Notes: generated from the letters alone by a model not told the origin. Counted from the first letter of the stretch, positions 40,005 through 52,706 are shown. The stretch: 64,000 nt of DNA from Salinicoccus hispanicus (GCF_009831115.1 NZ_WUUK01000004.1:1-64000); one strand, 5' to 3'. Numbers and translations: made by a program.

Positions 40005-40448
40005 ATGGATTCGAATCAGCAGCAGGCATTCGGCAAATATGCTACACTGGTCGCTTTGACAGATGCCGACACGGCACTCGGGCTCATGCCTGAATACAAG
40101 TCTTTCAAAGTGGTGACAGGAAAAGTCGGGTCGATGGACCTGAAGAAGGTCATCTCTTCAGTTGAGACGGCGTCAAAACGCAACCAGCTGATCAATGGAG
40201 ATATCTACCGTGAAACCCACGCACTCTATCATGCCATCATCGAAGCGGCAGAAGGTGTGACACGCGGAAAATTGAGCGTCGGGGAAGTGATGCGTACTGT
40301 CGGACTGACATTTTCAGTCGTCAGAGGACGACCGTACCCGGAGACCGCTGAAGGGGAATGGATTGCAGTATGCTTCTACGGTACCATCGGTGCCCCCATC
40401 AAAGGCAAGGAGCATGAAACACTCGGCCTTGGCATCAACCATATCTAG
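40005..40448 (+). CDS. hutP: Hut operon antiterminator HutP
   Basis: HutP binds UAG-type triplets in hut mRNA in the presence of histidine and magnesium and prevents termination before hutH. The 147-residue product matches Bacillus HutP in GKVGSMD, ETASK, YRETHALYHA, GVTRG, RTVGL and the ending YGTIGAPIKGKEHETLGLGINHI. I chose ATG 40005, eight bases after GGAGAG; ATG 39999 abuts the ribosome site. A matching RNA site and terminator follow at 40472-40528. Confidence 0.96.
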   Translation: MDSNQQQAFGKYATLVALTDADTALGLMPEYKSFKVVTGKVGSMDLKKVISSVETASKRNQLINGDIYRETHALYHAIIEAAEGVTRGKLSVGEVMRTVGLTFSVVRGRPYPETAEGEWIAVCFYGTIGAPIKGKEHETLGLGINHI

Positions 40449-40471
40449 CTCACAATTGAATACACATGTCA

Positions 40472-40488
40472 TAGACATCAGCCATTAG
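40472..40488 (+). promoter_or_regulatory. HutP RNA-binding site
   Basis: TAG-ACAT-CAG-CCAT-TAG gives three NAG triplets spaced by exactly four bases, the spacing known for HutP recognition in Bacillus. It lies one base before the terminator stem between hutP and hutH. Confidence 0.8.
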
Positions 40489-40489
40489 A

Positions 40490-40528
40490 GACACTTTACA
40501 TCCCAAAGGGATGAATGTGTCTTTTTTT
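40490..40528 (+). terminator. HutP-controlled terminator before hutH
   Basis: GACACTTTACATCCC and GGGATGAATGTGTC pair with a small internal loop and an AAA loop, followed by seven T. With the adjacent NAG triplets it should stop transcription unless HutP and histidine are present. Confidence 0.85.
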
Positions 40529-40550
40529 AATGCAAAAAGGAGGCGTAAAC

Positions 40551-42071
40551 ATGACAGTTTTAACATTGAACGGACAGGAACTGACCATTGAAAAGATGAA
40601 GGCTTTTCTGAACGATGACAGAAGCACCATCGAAATTTCAGAGGCAGCCTACGCGAATGTAAGGCAATCCAGAAAGACCGTTGAACGTATCATTGAAAAT
40701 GGAAGCACCATCTACGGCATCACTACAGGGTTCGGACTGTTCAGCGATGTAAGAATTTCAGGTGACAAGACGACAGAACTGCAGGTCAACCTGATCCGCT
40801 CCCACTCGTGTGGTGTCGGCAGACCATTCGCAGAGAAGACGGTGCTGGCCATGATGGTATTGAGACTCAATACCCTGCTGAAAGGTCACTCTGGTGTAAC
40901 AGTAGACCTGGTCGACCAGCTCAAGACATTCATCAACCAGCGCATCATCCCGAAAGTGCCGGAGCAGGGATCACTCGGTGCATCCGGAGACCTTGCCCCA
41001 CTCGCCCATCTCGCCATCGCACTGATAGGAGAAGGAGAAGTCTTCCATGAAGGTCGCTTGTCCCCTTCCAGCGAAGTACTGGACCGGCTCGGCATCCGCC
41101 CGCTCACACTGCAGGCAAAGGAAGGGCTCGCACTGATCAACGGTACCCAGCCGATGACTGCACAGGGATTGATCAACTACATCGAAGCGGAAAAGATCAT
41201 GGACGACAGCATCTGGATCTCCGCACTTACCCACCAGGCACTGAATGGCATCACAGATGCATTCAACGAGAAAGTACATCTGTCACGCGGCTATAAGGAA
41301 CAGGTTGAAGTCGCAGAGAGGATGAGATACATGCTGGAAGGCTCCGAGTTGACGACACGTCAGGGCGAAATCAGGGTGCAGGATGCCTACTCACTCAGAT
41401 GTATTCCACAAGTGCACGGCGCTTCGCTGCAGACGCTCGCCTATGTGAAGGAAAAGATCGAAATCGAAATGAATGCCGCCAACGACAACCCGCTGATATT
41501 CGGTGAGGAAGAAGTCATTTCAGGCGGAAACTTCCACGGCCAGCCGATAGCGATCGCCATGGACCTGCTCAAAATCGGAGTCAGTGAAGTCGCCAACATA
41601 TCAGAACGTCGCATCGAACGTCTTGTCAATCCGGCCTTGAATGGTGACTTGCCAGCATTTCTGAGTCCACAGGAAGGCCTGCAGTCCGGGGCGATGATTC
41701 TACAGTATGCCGCAGCCAGCCTTGTTTCGGAAAACAAGACACTCGCCCATCCGGCAAGCGTCGATTCCATTCCGTCTTCAGCCAATCAGGAGGACCATGT
41801 TTCGATGGGCACCATTGGTGCAAGACATGCTCGCGATATCATCGACAACGTCAGAAACGTACTGGCAATCGAACTGTTCATCGCACTGACAGCAGTTGAG
41901 ATCAAAGGGGAAGACAAACTATCACCGCGGACGCGAGACAAGTTCGACATCTACCGCGGTCACGTCGCATTCATCAGCCAGGACCGCAATTTCAGTAAAG
42001 ACATCAAGATCCTATCGGACGAACTTAAACAGATCAAAGGGGTGGGAACTGCTTCAGAAGAGGTGAGATAA
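40551..42071 (+). CDS. hutH: Histidine ammonia-lyase
   Basis: HutH removes ammonia from histidine to give urocanate. The 506-residue product has the Ala144-Ser145-Gly146 triad in [14 protein letters not shown] that forms the MIO prosthetic group, and the family length. ATG 40551 follows AAGGAGG by eight bases; the longer frame to 40515 runs through the terminator stem. It is the first catabolic gene after the HutP-controlled terminator. Confidence 0.98.
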   Translation: MTVLTLNGQELTIEKMKAFLNDDRSTIEISEAAYANVRQSRKTVERIIENGSTIYGITTGFGLFSDVRISGDKTTELQVNLIRSHSCGVGRPFAEKTVLAMMVLRLNTLLKGHSGVTVDLVDQLKTFINQRIIPKVPEQGSLGASGDLAPLAHLAIALIGEGEVFHEGRLSPSSEVLDRLGIRPLTLQAKEGLALINGTQPMTAQGLINYIEAEKIMDDSIWISALTHQALNGITDAFNEKVHLSRGYKEQVEVAERMRYMLEGSELTTRQGEIRVQDAYSLRCIPQVHGASLQTLAYVKEKIEIEMNAANDNPLIFGEEEVISGGNFHGQPIAIAMDLLKIGVSEVANISERRIERLVNPALNGDLPAFLSPQEGLQSGAMILQYAAASLVSENKTLAHPASVDSIPSSANQEDHVSMGTIGARHARDIIDNVRNVLAIELFIALTAVEIKGEDKLSPRTRDKFDIYRGHVAFISQDRNFSKDIKILSDELKQIKGVGTASEEVR

Positions 42072-42100
42072 GTATTCATAAATTCCATGGGGGTGGAGAT

Positions 42101-43417
42101 ATGATAACAGAAAAGCAGATGCAGGCACAGAAAGGAAAAGGAATGTGGCGCTTTTTTCTATACAGCGCCATCGGTGTCATCATGTTTTTCATACCGGTGA
42201 CGTTGTTTGAAAGCAGCTCCATACTGCTGGATCACTTTGTTACTTTAGTAAGAAATACATTTGGCGATGCCATCAAATACTACACTTTGCTGGTCATCGT
42301 ACTAGGCGCAATCTATCCATTCTTTGCAAAGGAATGGAACAGAAGCTTCACTGATATCGTCATCACCATATTCAAAATTCTGGGTGTTGTCGTTGGGGTG
42401 CTGGTCGTATTCGGAATCGGACCTGCCTTCATACTGAGGGAAGATATCGGTCCGTTTCTTTTCAACTCTCTGGCAGTCAATCTGAGCATTCTGATCCCGG
42501 TGGGAGGCGCCGTACTTGGCCTGCTTGTGGGATACGGCCTGCTTGTTTTTATCGGTGTCATCATGGAACCGGTCATGCGTCCTCTTTTCAAGACACCAGG
42601 ACGATCCGCAGTGGATGCGGTGGCTTCGTTCGTCGGGAGCTATTCCGTCGGTCTCCTGATTACCAACCGGGTCTACAAGGATGGCATGTATAGCAGAAAG
42701 GAAGCAATGATCATTGCGACAGGATTCTCGACGGTTTCAGCGACATTCATGATTGTCATCGGGCGGACGTTGGATCTGATGGACCATTGGAATCTGTTCT
42801 TCTGGACAACGCTCGTCATCACTTTTCTGGTTACAGCGATTTCTGTCAGGATTCCACCACTCAGAACGGAAAAGGACCATTACTATGATGGCCAGAATAA
42901 TGCAAAGCAGGAAAACTTCGAAGGCGGACGTCTGAAATACGCCTGGTACAAGGCAAAGCAGCAGTCCTATGAAAGTGATCCGCTTATGAAAAATATCATC
43001 ACCAACCTGAAGGATGCATTCAGAATGACGATGACTGTTGTGCCGACCATCCTATCCATCGGGCTGCTTGGGCTCATCATCGTGGAGTTCACCGATATCA
43101 TCTACTGGATATCTTTCATTTTCTACCCTGTACTCTATATTTTCCCTGTACAGGATGCACCCCTGCTGGCCGAGGCAGCGACCATCTCAATCATAGAGAT
43201 GTTTCTCCCTTCACTGCTTGTGGTTGATGCAGCATTGGAGACACGGTTCATTACAGCTGTCATCTCTGTTTCATGCATCATCTTCTTCTCAGCACTTGTA
43301 CCATGCATTCTTGCGACTGAAATAAATATGAAAGTATGGAAAATGGTCGTGATCTGGCTGATCAGAGTAATACTTTCACTGTTGATCGTCATACCATTCA
43401 CACTATTAATATTCTAA
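42101..43417 (+). CDS. YjiH-family transporter, probably for histidine
   Basis: The 438-residue integral membrane protein has about eleven membrane segments and resembles YjiH proteins, which carry nucleoside-recognition (Gate) domains. The cytoplasmic N-terminus and a large hydrophilic loop (about 255-300, KDHYYDGQNNAKQENFEGG) stand out. Its place between hutH and hutU suggests uptake of histidine or urocanate; Bacillus uses an unrelated permease (HutM) here. The substrate is inferred only from context. GGTGGAG precedes the ATG. Confidence 0.82.
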   Translation: MITEKQMQAQKGKGMWRFFLYSAIGVIMFFIPVTLFESSSILLDHFVTLVRNTFGDAIKYYTLLVIVLGAIYPFFAKEWNRSFTDIVITIFKILGVVVGVLVVFGIGPAFILREDIGPFLFNSLAVNLSILIPVGGAVLGLLVGYGLLVFIGVIMEPVMRPLFKTPGRSAVDAVASFVGSYSVGLLITNRVYKDGMYSRKEAMIIATGFSTVSATFMIVIGRTLDLMDHWNLFFWTTLVITFLVTAISVRIPPLRTEKDHYYDGQNNAKQENFEGGRLKYAWYKAKQQSYESDPLMKNIITNLKDAFRMTMTVVPTILSIGLLGLIIVEFTDIIYWISFIFYPVLYIFPVQDAPLLAEAATISIIEMFLPSLLVVDAALETRFITAVISVSCIIFFSALVPCILATEINMKVWKMVVIWLIRVILSLLIVIPFTLLIF

Positions 43418-43429
43418 GGAGAGATAGAT

Positions 43430-45088
43430 ATGTCTAGAAAAATCACTGCAAAAAAAGGATTGGAAATCGAATGCAAGGGATGGGAGCAGGAAGCGGCATT
43501 GAGGATGCTCCATAACAATCTGGATCCTGAAGTGGCGGAGCGCCCTGAGGACCTGGTGGTCTATGGGGGTATCGGCAAGGCGGCACGCAACTGGGAATCT
43601 TTCGAAGCGATCGAGAATACGCTGCGTAATCTGGAGAAGGATGAAACAATGCTGATCCAGTCCGGCAAGCCGGTCGCGGTTTTCAGAACACATGAGGAAG
43701 CGCCGCGCGTACTCATGTCGAACTCCGTGCTCGTACCGAAATGGGCGAACTGGGATCATTTCAACGAGCTGGATAAAAAGGGCCTCATGATGTACGGTCA
43801 GATGACGGCGGGCAGCTGGATCTACATCGGTTCCCAAGGCATTGTCCAGGGCACATATGAAACATTCGCAGAACTGGCGAACCAGAACTATGATGGCAGC
43901 CTTAAAGGCACCATCACTCTGACTGCAGGTCTCGGTGGCATGGGCGGTGCCCAGCCACTTGCAGTAACGATGAATGATGGGGTCGCCATCTGTGTCGAAG
44001 TCGACCCGACAAGGATCCAGAAGCGTATTGATACACGTTATCTGGATACGCAGACCGATTCGCTGGATGAAGCACTCGAAATGGCGGAAGCAGCTAAAAA
44101 TAAAGGGGAAGCACTCTCCATCGGATTACTCGGCAATGCGGCTGAAATCCATCATGAAATTCTGAAGCGCGGCTTCAAGATTGATATCGTGACCGACCAG
44201 ACGTCTGCACACGATCCTTTGAATGGCTATGTCCCTATCGGGTACAGTCTTGAAGACGCGGATGCTTTAAGGGAAAAAGATCCGAAGGAATATGTCAGAC
44301 TGTCCTCCGAATCCATGGCCGGCCACGTGCTAGCGATGCTCGAGTTCCAGAAAAACGGTTCAGTCGTCTTCGACTATGGCAACAACATCCGTCAGGTGGC
44401 AAAAGATGAGGGCGTGGACAATGCCTTCGACTTCCCAGGGTTTGTACCCGCCTATATCCGTCCCCTCTTCTGTGAAGGAAAGGGACCATTCCGTTTCGTT
44501 GCATTGAGTGGAGAGCCAAAGGACATCGAAGCGGCGGACAGAAAGATGCGTGAACTGTTCCCTGAAAATGAAAAGCTTCTGAGATGGCTTGATATGGCCC
44601 AGGAGAAGATTGCCTTCCAGGGACTGCCTGCAAGAATCGCATGGCTCGGCTATGGTGAGCGGGCAAAGATGGGCATGGCTCTGAATGAAATGGTCGCAAG
44701 TGGTGAAATATCCGCGCCGGTCGTCATCGGACGCGACCATCTTGATAGTGGCTCCGTTGCCAGTCCGAACCGCGAGACGGAAAGCATGAAGGATGGTAGT
44801 GATGCTGTCGGCGACTGGGCGATTCTGAATGCCCTGGTCAATACTGCTGCCGGTGGTTCCTGGATCAGTGTACACCATGGTGGAGGCGTCGGCATGGGCT
44901 ACTCGCTTCACGCCGGCATGGTCGTGGTTGCGGATGGGACTGAGAACGCAGCGCGTCGTATTGAACGCGTACTGACAAGTGACCCTGGGATGGGCGTGGC
45001 AAGACATGCCGATGCAGGATATGAAATTGCGATCGACACGGCTAAAGAACGCAGCGTCAATATTCCAATGCTCAAGGAGGATCAATAA
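43430..45088 (+). CDS. hutU: Urocanate hydratase
   Basis: HutU hydrates urocanate to imidazolone propionate with tightly bound NAD. The 552-residue product has [20 protein letters not shown] (167-186) at the NAD site, a conserved cysteine region near 400 and [14 protein letters not shown] towards the end. AAGGAGAG precedes the ATG. The stop codon overlaps the hutI start by one base. Confidence 0.98.
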   Translation: MSRKITAKKGLEIECKGWEQEAALRMLHNNLDPEVAERPEDLVVYGGIGKAARNWESFEAIENTLRNLEKDETMLIQSGKPVAVFRTHEEAPRVLMSNSVLVPKWANWDHFNELDKKGLMMYGQMTAGSWIYIGSQGIVQGTYETFAELANQNYDGSLKGTITLTAGLGGMGGAQPLAVTMNDGVAICVEVDPTRIQKRIDTRYLDTQTDSLDEALEMAEAAKNKGEALSIGLLGNAAEIHHEILKRGFKIDIVTDQTSAHDPLNGYVPIGYSLEDADALREKDPKEYVRLSSESMAGHVLAMLEFQKNGSVVFDYGNNIRQVAKDEGVDNAFDFPGFVPAYIRPLFCEGKGPFRFVALSGEPKDIEAADRKMRELFPENEKLLRWLDMAQEKIAFQGLPARIAWLGYGERAKMGMALNEMVASGEISAPVVIGRDHLDSGSVASPNRETESMKDGSDAVGDWAILNALVNTAAGGSWISVHHGGGVGMGYSLHAGMVVVADGTENAARRIERVLTSDPGMGVARHADAGYEIAIDTAKERSVNIPMLKEDQ

Positions 45089-46326
45089 TGAACGATATCA
45101 TCATCAGAAATATAGATGCACTTATTCTGCCTAAGAAGAGCGACAGACCGCTTAAAGGCAAGGAAATGGATGAACTGGAGATCATCGAGGGCGCGATGAT
45201 CGTCATCAAGGATGGGCAGGTCGTCTATCGGGGTCCGGAGACGGATGAATACGAAGCCTCGGAAGAAATGGACGCTCGCGGCATGATTGCCTCTCCTGCC
45301 CTCGTCGATCCGCATACCCATGTCGTCCATGGCGGCTCAAGGGAGCATGAGATGTCACTGAAGCGCCAGGGTGTGGACTATCTCACCATACTGGAACAAG
45401 GCGGCGGCATACTGAATACTGTGGAACAGACGAGAAAGGCAACCCATCAGCAACTCATGGACAAGGCATCCAAAAGCATCACACGCATGATCCAGCACGG
45501 TGTGCTTACAGTCGAAAGCAAGAGCGGCTATGGTCTCGATCGTGAAAATGAATTGAAACAGCTCAAAGTTTCCCGGGAAATATCCGAGAAATTTCCAGTT
45601 ACGATGCGACATACGTTCCTCGGTCCGCATGCCATCCCGAAAGGCGCAGATGGAGATGCATTTCTGAATGAGATGATCAGTCTGCTGGATGAAGCCAAAG
45701 ACTATGCTGATTTTGCCGATATCTTCTGTGAGACGGGTGTATTTACAATCGAGCAGTCCAGAAAATATATGGAAGCGGCGAATGCCCGCGGCATGCGTGT
45801 GAAGATTCATGCTGATGAAATCGATCCGCTCGGCGGACTCGAGCTTGCCATCGAGCAGAATGCCATCAGTGCCGATCATCTGGTTGCCGCAAGCGAAGCA
45901 GGCAAAAAGATGCTGCCTGACACAGATACTGTTGCCGTACTGCTTCCGGGCACGACATTCTATCTCGGCAAAGACCAGTTCGCGGATGCCCGCGGCATGA
46001 TCGAGAACGGTGGCGCAGTCAGTCTCGCGACCGATTATAATCCGGGCAGCTGTGTCACGGACAATCTGCAGATGATCATGGCGATTGCGAGTCTCAAGCT
46101 GAAAATGACACCGAATGAAATATGGAATGCTGTAACTGTCAATGCAGCCCATGCCATCGATGCGGATAAAGGAACGCTTGAAGTGGGTGATCAGGCAGAC
46201 CTCGTCATCTGGGATGCGCCGAATCATGAATACATCCCCTACCACTACGGTGTCAATCATGCGTATACTGTCATTGCCCAAGGTCAGGTCGTATATCAGC
46301 AGCCGGGTCTTGAACCGATCAGGTAG
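45088..46326 (+). CDS. hutI: Imidazolonepropionase
   Basis: HutI opens the imidazolone ring to give N-formimino-glutamate. The 412-residue amidohydrolase has the metal motif [15 protein letters not shown] (75-89), further metal-binding HADEID (about 245-250) and ATDYNPGS. It is translationally coupled to hutU. hutG, which would complete the path to glutamate, is not in the operon; serS follows. Confidence 0.97.
   Translation: MNDIIIRNIDALILPKKSDRPLKGKEMDELEIIEGAMIVIKDGQVVYRGPETDEYEASEEMDARGMIASPALVDPHTHVVHGGSREHEMSLKRQGVDYLTILEQGGGILNTVEQTRKATHQQLMDKASKSITRMIQHGVLTVESKSGYGLDRENELKQLKVSREISEKFPVTMRHTFLGPHAIPKGADGDAFLNEMISLLDEAKDYADFADIFCETGVFTIEQSRKYMEAANARGMRVKIHADEIDPLGGLELAIEQNAISADHLVAASEAGKKMLPDTDTVAVLLPGTTFYLGKDQFADARGMIENGGAVSLATDYNPGSCVTDNLQMIMAIASLKLKMTPNEIWNAVTVNAAHAIDADKGTLEVGDQADLVIWDAPNHEYIPYHYGVNHAYTVIAQGQVVYQQPGLEPIR
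45567..45582. promoter_or_regulatory. Noc-box candidate inside hutI
   Basis: AGTTTCCCGGGAAATA differs from the Noc consensus (T/A)ATTTCCCGGGAAAT(A/T) at one position only. Noc boxes in Bacillus often lie within genes across the origin-proximal part of the chromosome. Confidence 0.5.
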
Positions 46327-46328
46327 CC

Positions 46329-46357
46329 TTGCATTTTAGAGGCTTTCATTATAGAAT
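46329..46357 (+). promoter_or_regulatory. serS promoter
   Basis: TTGCAT (46329-46334), 17 bases, TAGAAT (46352-46357), directly after the hutI stop and before the T-box leader. Confidence 0.72.
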
Positions 46358-46363
46358 GGGGCT

Positions 46364-47887
<1,524 letters not shown>

Positions 47888-47901
47888 TAGTAATATTGGA
47901 T

Positions 47902-47930
47902 GCTCCTATTCGTTTAGGAGCTTTATTTTA
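47902..47930 (+). terminator. serS terminator
   Basis: GCTCCTA and TAGGAGC pair around a five-to-six-base loop, followed by TTTATTTTA. The stem is short. Confidence 0.65.
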
Positions 47931-47949
47931 TGGTTGGAGGAGTGAAAAA

Positions 47950-48867
47950 TTGGATAAAAGAGTATCGATGCTTCAGCTGATGCTGGTGCTGCTTGTTGTA
48001 TTCGTGTTCATCACACTTACCGACATCAGTCTGCTTTTCGGCGCAGTCCTGCTGCCGTTTGCCGTTTATTTTCTGGTCAACCTGAAGCATCAGTCAAACT
48101 ATCATTTCTGGCTGACATTTGCCAGCTTTCTCATACCTGCTGCACTGCTTCTCTCGCCGGATGCCTGGGCCTGGTTTGTGGTATTATATATAGTGGCGAC
48201 AGTGGTTCACCACACATTGAAAAAGGAAATATCCCAGGAGCTGGCACTGTTCTATGTGACTGCCACGCTGATGCTTTCATTCATCGGCATATTGAATCTG
48301 CTCCAGGGATTCGGAGTCATCCAGCCGATATCCGATGCCTACTTGGGTATCCGCAGCTGGTATATGGAGCAGCTGGAGATGTACGGCACCCTTGCCTCTG
48401 ATCTGGATACCGATCTTATACGTGCTTCGATGGACCAGATCTTCATCAATCTCCCTGCGTATATTACAGTGATTGCGTTCATGCTTGCACTCTATACTGT
48501 ATTAATGCAGCGTGTGCTATTCAGTTCCTCGTCTGTAAAAATGTGGAATTACCGTTCATTCAAAGATTGGGCTTTCCCACGATTTATCCTTTATTTATTT
48601 TTGACACTATTTATAGTATCATTTTTTACAACTGAAGGAACGACGGCCCAGTCTACAGTCGGCAACCTGCTGATTGTCGTGGAATGGATACTCTACATTC
48701 ATGGTCTCAGCTTCAGCTATTTCTTCTTCATGGAGAAGAAGATTAATGTGGTGCTTTCCGTACTGCTGCTGATTCCATTGATCATTCTAAGACCGCTCAC
48801 GCTATTGATTGGTGTATTCGAAATGATCTTCAGGATAAGGACTCTACTACAGTTGAAAAGGAAGTGA
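47950..48867 (+). CDS. yybS: YybS/DUF2232 membrane protein
   Basis: The 305-residue product has about eight membrane segments and belongs to the YybS (DUF2232) family, always found beside gdpP and rplI in Bacillales; its role is not known. TTG 47950 is the likely start, preceded by GGAGG at a normal distance; no ribosome site supports the earlier ATG at 47896. Its end meets the start of gdpP, so the two are coupled. Confidence 0.9.
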   Translation: MDKRVSMLQLMLVLLVVFVFITLTDISLLFGAVLLPFAVYFLVNLKHQSNYHFWLTFASFLIPAALLLSPDAWAWFVVLYIVATVVHHTLKKEISQELALFYVTATLMLSFIGILNLLQGFGVIQPISDAYLGIRSWYMEQLEMYGTLASDLDTDLIRASMDQIFINLPAYITVIAFMLALYTVLMQRVLFSSSSVKMWNYRSFKDWAFPRFILYLFLTLFIVSFFTTEGTTAQSTVGNLLIVVEWILYIHGLSFSYFFFMEKKINVVLSVLLLIPLIILRPLTLLIGVFEMIFRIRTLLQLKRK

Positions 48868-48872
48868 TGGGA

Positions 48873-50849
48873 ATGTATAACGTGCTGGACAGAAAAATGG
48901 TCTTCATACCTTTTGCAATTGCAGCGTTTCATATTCTGGTAATGAATATATTTGTATTGACGAACCATTTCAGAACCGGCCTGCTCTTTCTGATCGTAAG
49001 TACCATTCTCCTGACACTTCTATTCTTGTACCTCTACCGTTCCTTTGTCATCAATGAGAACCGTTTCCGGCAGATGGTGGTCGATATTGCCGGCAGTAAG
49101 CAGTACGCCATCGATGAACTGCCCATGGGGCTCATCATACTGAATGACGACGATGAGATCGAGTGGATGAACGATTATATGTGCAAGGAAATTTCAAAGG
49201 ATAAACTGAACACGCCGATCAACCGGCTGTTCCCGAATATCATGACAACGCTGAAAGCTAATAACATCCATAGGACGGAATCGACCTATAATGACAAATA
49301 CTTCAAGATCTATTGGGATGAAAAGCATCAGGCACTCCACCTGATCGATATTACAAGCCAGCGCAACCGTGAAACCGAGCTTGAAAATAAACAGCCTGTC
49401 ATCGGCATCCTGTTTCTCGACAACTATGATGAAGTGACCCAGAACATGAGCGAGGCTTTGAAAAGCGAGCTCAACAACAGCATTACAAATACCATCAACG
49501 AATGGGCGAACCGGCACCATATCTATATCCGACGATTCTCCCAGGACCGTTTCATCATCCTGCTCAATTCCAGCAGTCTGAAAGATATCGAATCGACACG
49601 GTTCAATCTGCTGGATGAAGTGCGCGACCGCTCCCAGGAGCTCGGTGCCCAGATTACGCTGAGTGTCGGAGTCGGTGAAGGTTCGGATGACTATATAGAG
49701 GTCGGTGAACTGGCCCAGTCGAGTCTCGATCTGGCACTCGGGCGCGGTGGCGACCAGGTGGCCATCAAGGCAGTAAACGGCAACGCCAGATTTTATGGCG
49801 GCAAGACGGATCCAATGGAAAAACGAACGCGTGTCAAAGCACGTGTCATTTCCCACGCACTGAGAGATATTCTGCTTGAAGGCGACAATGTGCTCATCAT
49901 GGGCCACAAAAATCCGGATATGGATGCTCTCGGATCAGCAATCGGTGTTGCCAAGATTGCTTCCATGAACGGCATTGAAGCGAACATTGTACTGAACGAG
50001 GAAGACATCGATGAAACACTTCAGCGGATGATGAAGGAGCTTAAAGCCCGGGAAGATCTGATGAAGATGTTCATTACATCCGAGGATGCGTGGGAGAAGA
50101 TGAATCCGAAAACAACCGTTGTTGTCGTGGATACGCACCGTCCGAACATGGTGCTCGACGAAGTGATCCTCAACAAGGCAGCCCGCAAGGTCATCATCGA
50201 CCACCATAGACGTGCCGATGACTTCATTTCAAATCCTCTCCTTGTCTATATGGAGCCGTATGCCTCCAGTGCAAGTGAACTTGTTGCAGAACTGCTCGAA
50301 TATCAGAACAAGGAACAGAAGCTTTCCCGTCTGGAAGCGACCATCATGCTGACAGGCATCATCGTGGATACAAGAAACTATACGCTGCGTACCGGATCAA
50401 GAACATTCGATGCAGCCAGCTTCCTGAGAAGCAGCGGTGCCGATCCGGTGCTTGCCCAGACCTTCCTGAAGGATGATATTGATACGTATATCGCACGAAG
50501 TGATCTGATCAAATCAGCCGAAATCAAGGATAACGGCATCGCCATCGTCAAAGCGGACTCCATGATGACATACCACCCTGTAACAGTGGCCCAGGCAGCC
50601 GATCAGCTGCTGCAGATCGAGGGTGTACAGGCTTCGTTCGTCATGGCAGCACGTGAAGACGAGTCGATCGGCATTTCAGCCCGGTCGTTTGGAGAAATGA
50701 ACGTACAGCTCGTAATGGAGGCCCTTGGAGGCGGTGGTCACCTGTCCAATGCAGCAACACGGGTGAGCGGCAAATCGATGGATGAGCTCTATGATGATCT
50801 GAATGAAGCAATTGAAGAAATACTTGATAACAGGAGTGAAGAGGAATGA
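48873..50849 (+). CDS. gdpP: Cyclic-di-AMP phosphodiesterase GdpP
   Basis: GdpP degrades c-di-AMP to pApA and so sets osmotic, potassium and beta-lactam responses. The 658-residue product has two N-terminal membrane helices (about 8-55), a PAS-like domain (about 75-150), a degenerate GGDEF domain (about 165-300) and DHH/DHHA1 phosphodiesterase domains (about 335-650). [16 protein letters not shown] and [13 protein letters not shown] are visible. I chose ATG 48873, eight bases after AAGGAAG. The reading frame is intact. It overlaps rplI by four bases. Confidence 0.96.
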   Translation: MYNVLDRKMVFIPFAIAAFHILVMNIFVLTNHFRTGLLFLIVSTILLTLLFLYLYRSFVINENRFRQMVVDIAGSKQYAIDELPMGLIILNDDDEIEWMNDYMCKEISKDKLNTPINRLFPNIMTTLKANNIHRTESTYNDKYFKIYWDEKHQALHLIDITSQRNRETELENKQPVIGILFLDNYDEVTQNMSEALKSELNNSITNTINEWANRHHIYIRRFSQDRFIILLNSSSLKDIESTRFNLLDEVRDRSQELGAQITLSVGVGEGSDDYIEVGELAQSSLDLALGRGGDQVAIKAVNGNARFYGGKTDPMEKRTRVKARVISHALRDILLEGDNVLIMGHKNPDMDALGSAIGVAKIASMNGIEANIVLNEEDIDETLQRMMKELKAREDLMKMFITSEDAWEKMNPKTTVVVVDTHRPNMVLDEVILNKAARKVIIDHHRRADDFISNPLLVYMEPYASSASELVAELLEYQNKEQKLSRLEATIMLTGIIVDTRNYTLRTGSRTFDAASFLRSSGADPVLAQTFLKDDIDTYIARSDLIKSAEIKDNGIAIVKADSMMTYHPVTVAQAADQLLQIEGVQASFVMAAREDESIGISARSFGEMNVQLVMEALGGGGHLSNAATRVSGKSMDELYDDLNEAIEEILDNRSEEE

Positions 50850-51292
50850 AAGTAATTTTTCTGAATGACGTTAAAAATAAAGGCAAAAAAGGCGAAGTGA
50901 AAGAAGTCGCTACAGGTTATGCACAGAATTTCCTGCTCAAGAAAGGTCTGGCTGAAGAAGCAACGCCAGCCAATCTGAAAAGACTCGAAGAAGAGCAGAA
51001 TGCTGAGGAAGCAAAGGCAGAGCAGGCATTGGAAGATGCCAAATCGATGAAAGAAGAACTTGAACAGAAGGAAGTCGAAATAAAGACGAAGTCCGGTGAC
51101 GATGGTCGTCTATTCGGTTCCATCAGTTCCAAACAGGTCGTTGAAGCGTATGAGAAGCAGCATGGCATCAAGCTCGACAAAAGGAAGCTCGACATGTCCC
51201 AGCCGCTCAAGAGTCTCGGCTACCACAAGATGAGTGTCAAACTGCATCCGGAAGTATCTGCAGAAATCAAGGTGCATGTTATTGAGCAATAG
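50846..51292 (+). CDS. rplI: 50S ribosomal protein bL9
   Basis: The 148-residue product starts [30 protein letters not shown], the bL9 N-terminal domain, followed by the long connecting helix and the C-terminal domain. The ATG overlaps the gdpP stop. dnaB follows after 21 bases, the conserved Bacillales order. Confidence 0.98.
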   Translation: MKVIFLNDVKNKGKKGEVKEVATGYAQNFLLKKGLAEEATPANLKRLEEEQNAEEAKAEQALEDAKSMKEELEQKEVEIKTKSGDDGRLFGSISSKQVVEAYEKQHGIKLDKRKLDMSQPLKSLGYHKMSVKLHPEVSAEIKVHVIEQ

Positions 51293-51313
51293 TAGATCAG
51301 GGAGGGATTGATT

Positions 51314-52702
51314 TTGGATATACATCAGCAGATGCCGCATAACATGGAAGCGGAGCAGTCTGTCCTTGGTGCCATACTGATCAATCCCGAAATTTTCATT
51401 TCCACAGCGGAAACGCTGGAGCCGGAAGATTTCTATCGTTCAGAGCATCAGCACGTCTATCGTGCAATGGGTTTTCTAAGTGAAAATCATCAGAGTATTG
51501 ATGTTGTCACACTGATCGACCAGCTGAAAAGCATGGAAGTACTGAACTCCGTCGGTGGTCCGAGATATCTTGCAGAACTGTCCAATGTTGTGCCGACGAG
51601 CCGGAATGTCGCCTTCTATGTGGATATCGTGGCGAAATATGCGCTGAAACGGACGCTGATCAAGACAGCGGAAGAAATTGCGAATGAAGGCTTCTCGGAA
51701 GAGATGGATGTCGAAGATCTCCTCACTGAAGCCGAGTCGAGGATCATGTCCATTTCCGAGAGCCGCAGGAATGAAGGCTTCAAATCCATGAAGTCCGTCG
51801 TCCACGAAGTATATGAACAGGTCGAGGCACGTGCCGGCCAGACAGATAGTACAACGGGTATTCCAACAGGCTATCGTGATCTTGACTTCATGACGTCCGG
51901 GTTCAACCGGAACGATCTGATCATATTGGCTGCCCGCCCTTCCATGGGTAAGACGGCATTTGCCCTCAATATTGCAGGGCATGTCGGTACATCCCGCGAA
52001 AAGTATACTGTCGCCATCTTCTCTCTTGAGATGGGAGCCGACCAGCTTGTGTCGCGTATGATTTCAAGCCAGGGCATGATTGATGCAACTAAACTACGTC
52101 AGGGGAATCTCAACCATGATGACTGGGATAATTTCACCACGGCGATCGGCAGCCTGGCGGAATCCAAGATATTCATAGATGACTCACCTGGCATCCGGGT
52201 GAGTGACATCCGTTCCAAATGCATGCGTCTGAAGCAGGAGCATGGCATGGACATGGTCATCATCGACTATCTCCAGCTGATCCAGGGGTCGAGCAATAAA
52301 AGAAGTGACAACCGTCAGCAGGAAGTCTCCGAAATCTCCCGTATGCTGAAAGCTTTGGCCCGTGAGATGGAATGTCCGGTCATTGCACTCAGCCAGCTCT
52401 CGAGAAGTGTGGAAACACGCCAGGACAAGCGTCCGATGATGAGTGACCTGCGTGAATCCGGCTCGATCGAGCAGGATGCGGATATCGTTGCCTTCCTCTA
52501 CCGGGAAGACTACTATGTCCGGGGTGACGGCGAGGATGATGCAGAGGGTGCCCAGAGGGAACAGGATGAAATCGAGATTATACTGGCCAAGCACAGGAAT
52601 GGTCCGACAGGAACGGTAAAACTGATATTCAACAAGTCCTACAGCAGTTTCTTTGATCAGGATAACCGTGGATATGACGATAGTTATATCCCACCTAATT
52701 AA
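51314..52702 (+). CDS. dnaB: Replicative DNA helicase DnaB
   Basis: This is the hexameric helicase that opens the fork (called DnaC in Bacillus). The 462-residue product has the N-terminal domain (about 8-110), a linker helix and the RecA-like domain with Walker A ARPSMGKTAF (about 202-211), VIIDYLQLI and LSQLSRSVE. The start is TTG 51314, seven bases after GGAGGG; the TTG at 51308 is too close. The first residues would be MDIHQQMPHNMEAEQSVLGA. Confidence 0.97.
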   Translation: MDIHQQMPHNMEAEQSVLGAILINPEIFISTAETLEPEDFYRSEHQHVYRAMGFLSENHQSIDVVTLIDQLKSMEVLNSVGGPRYLAELSNVVPTSRNVAFYVDIVAKYALKRTLIKTAEEIANEGFSEEMDVEDLLTEAESRIMSISESRRNEGFKSMKSVVHEVYEQVEARAGQTDSTTGIPTGYRDLDFMTSGFNRNDLIILAARPSMGKTAFALNIAGHVGTSREKYTVAIFSLEMGADQLVSRMISSQGMIDATKLRQGNLNHDDWDNFTTAIGSLAESKIFIDDSPGIRVSDIRSKCMRLKQEHGMDMVIIDYLQLIQGSSNKRSDNRQQEVSEISRMLKALAREMECPVIALSQLSRSVETRQDKRPMMSDLRESGSIEQDADIVAFLYREDYYVRGDGEDDAEGAQREQDEIEIILAKHRNGPTGTVKLIFNKSYSSFFDQDNRGYDDSYIPPN

Positions 52703-52706
52703 ATTT

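Noticed and set aside
45355-46281. Open frame of 308 codons on the minus strand
   Set aside because: Antisense shadow of hutI.
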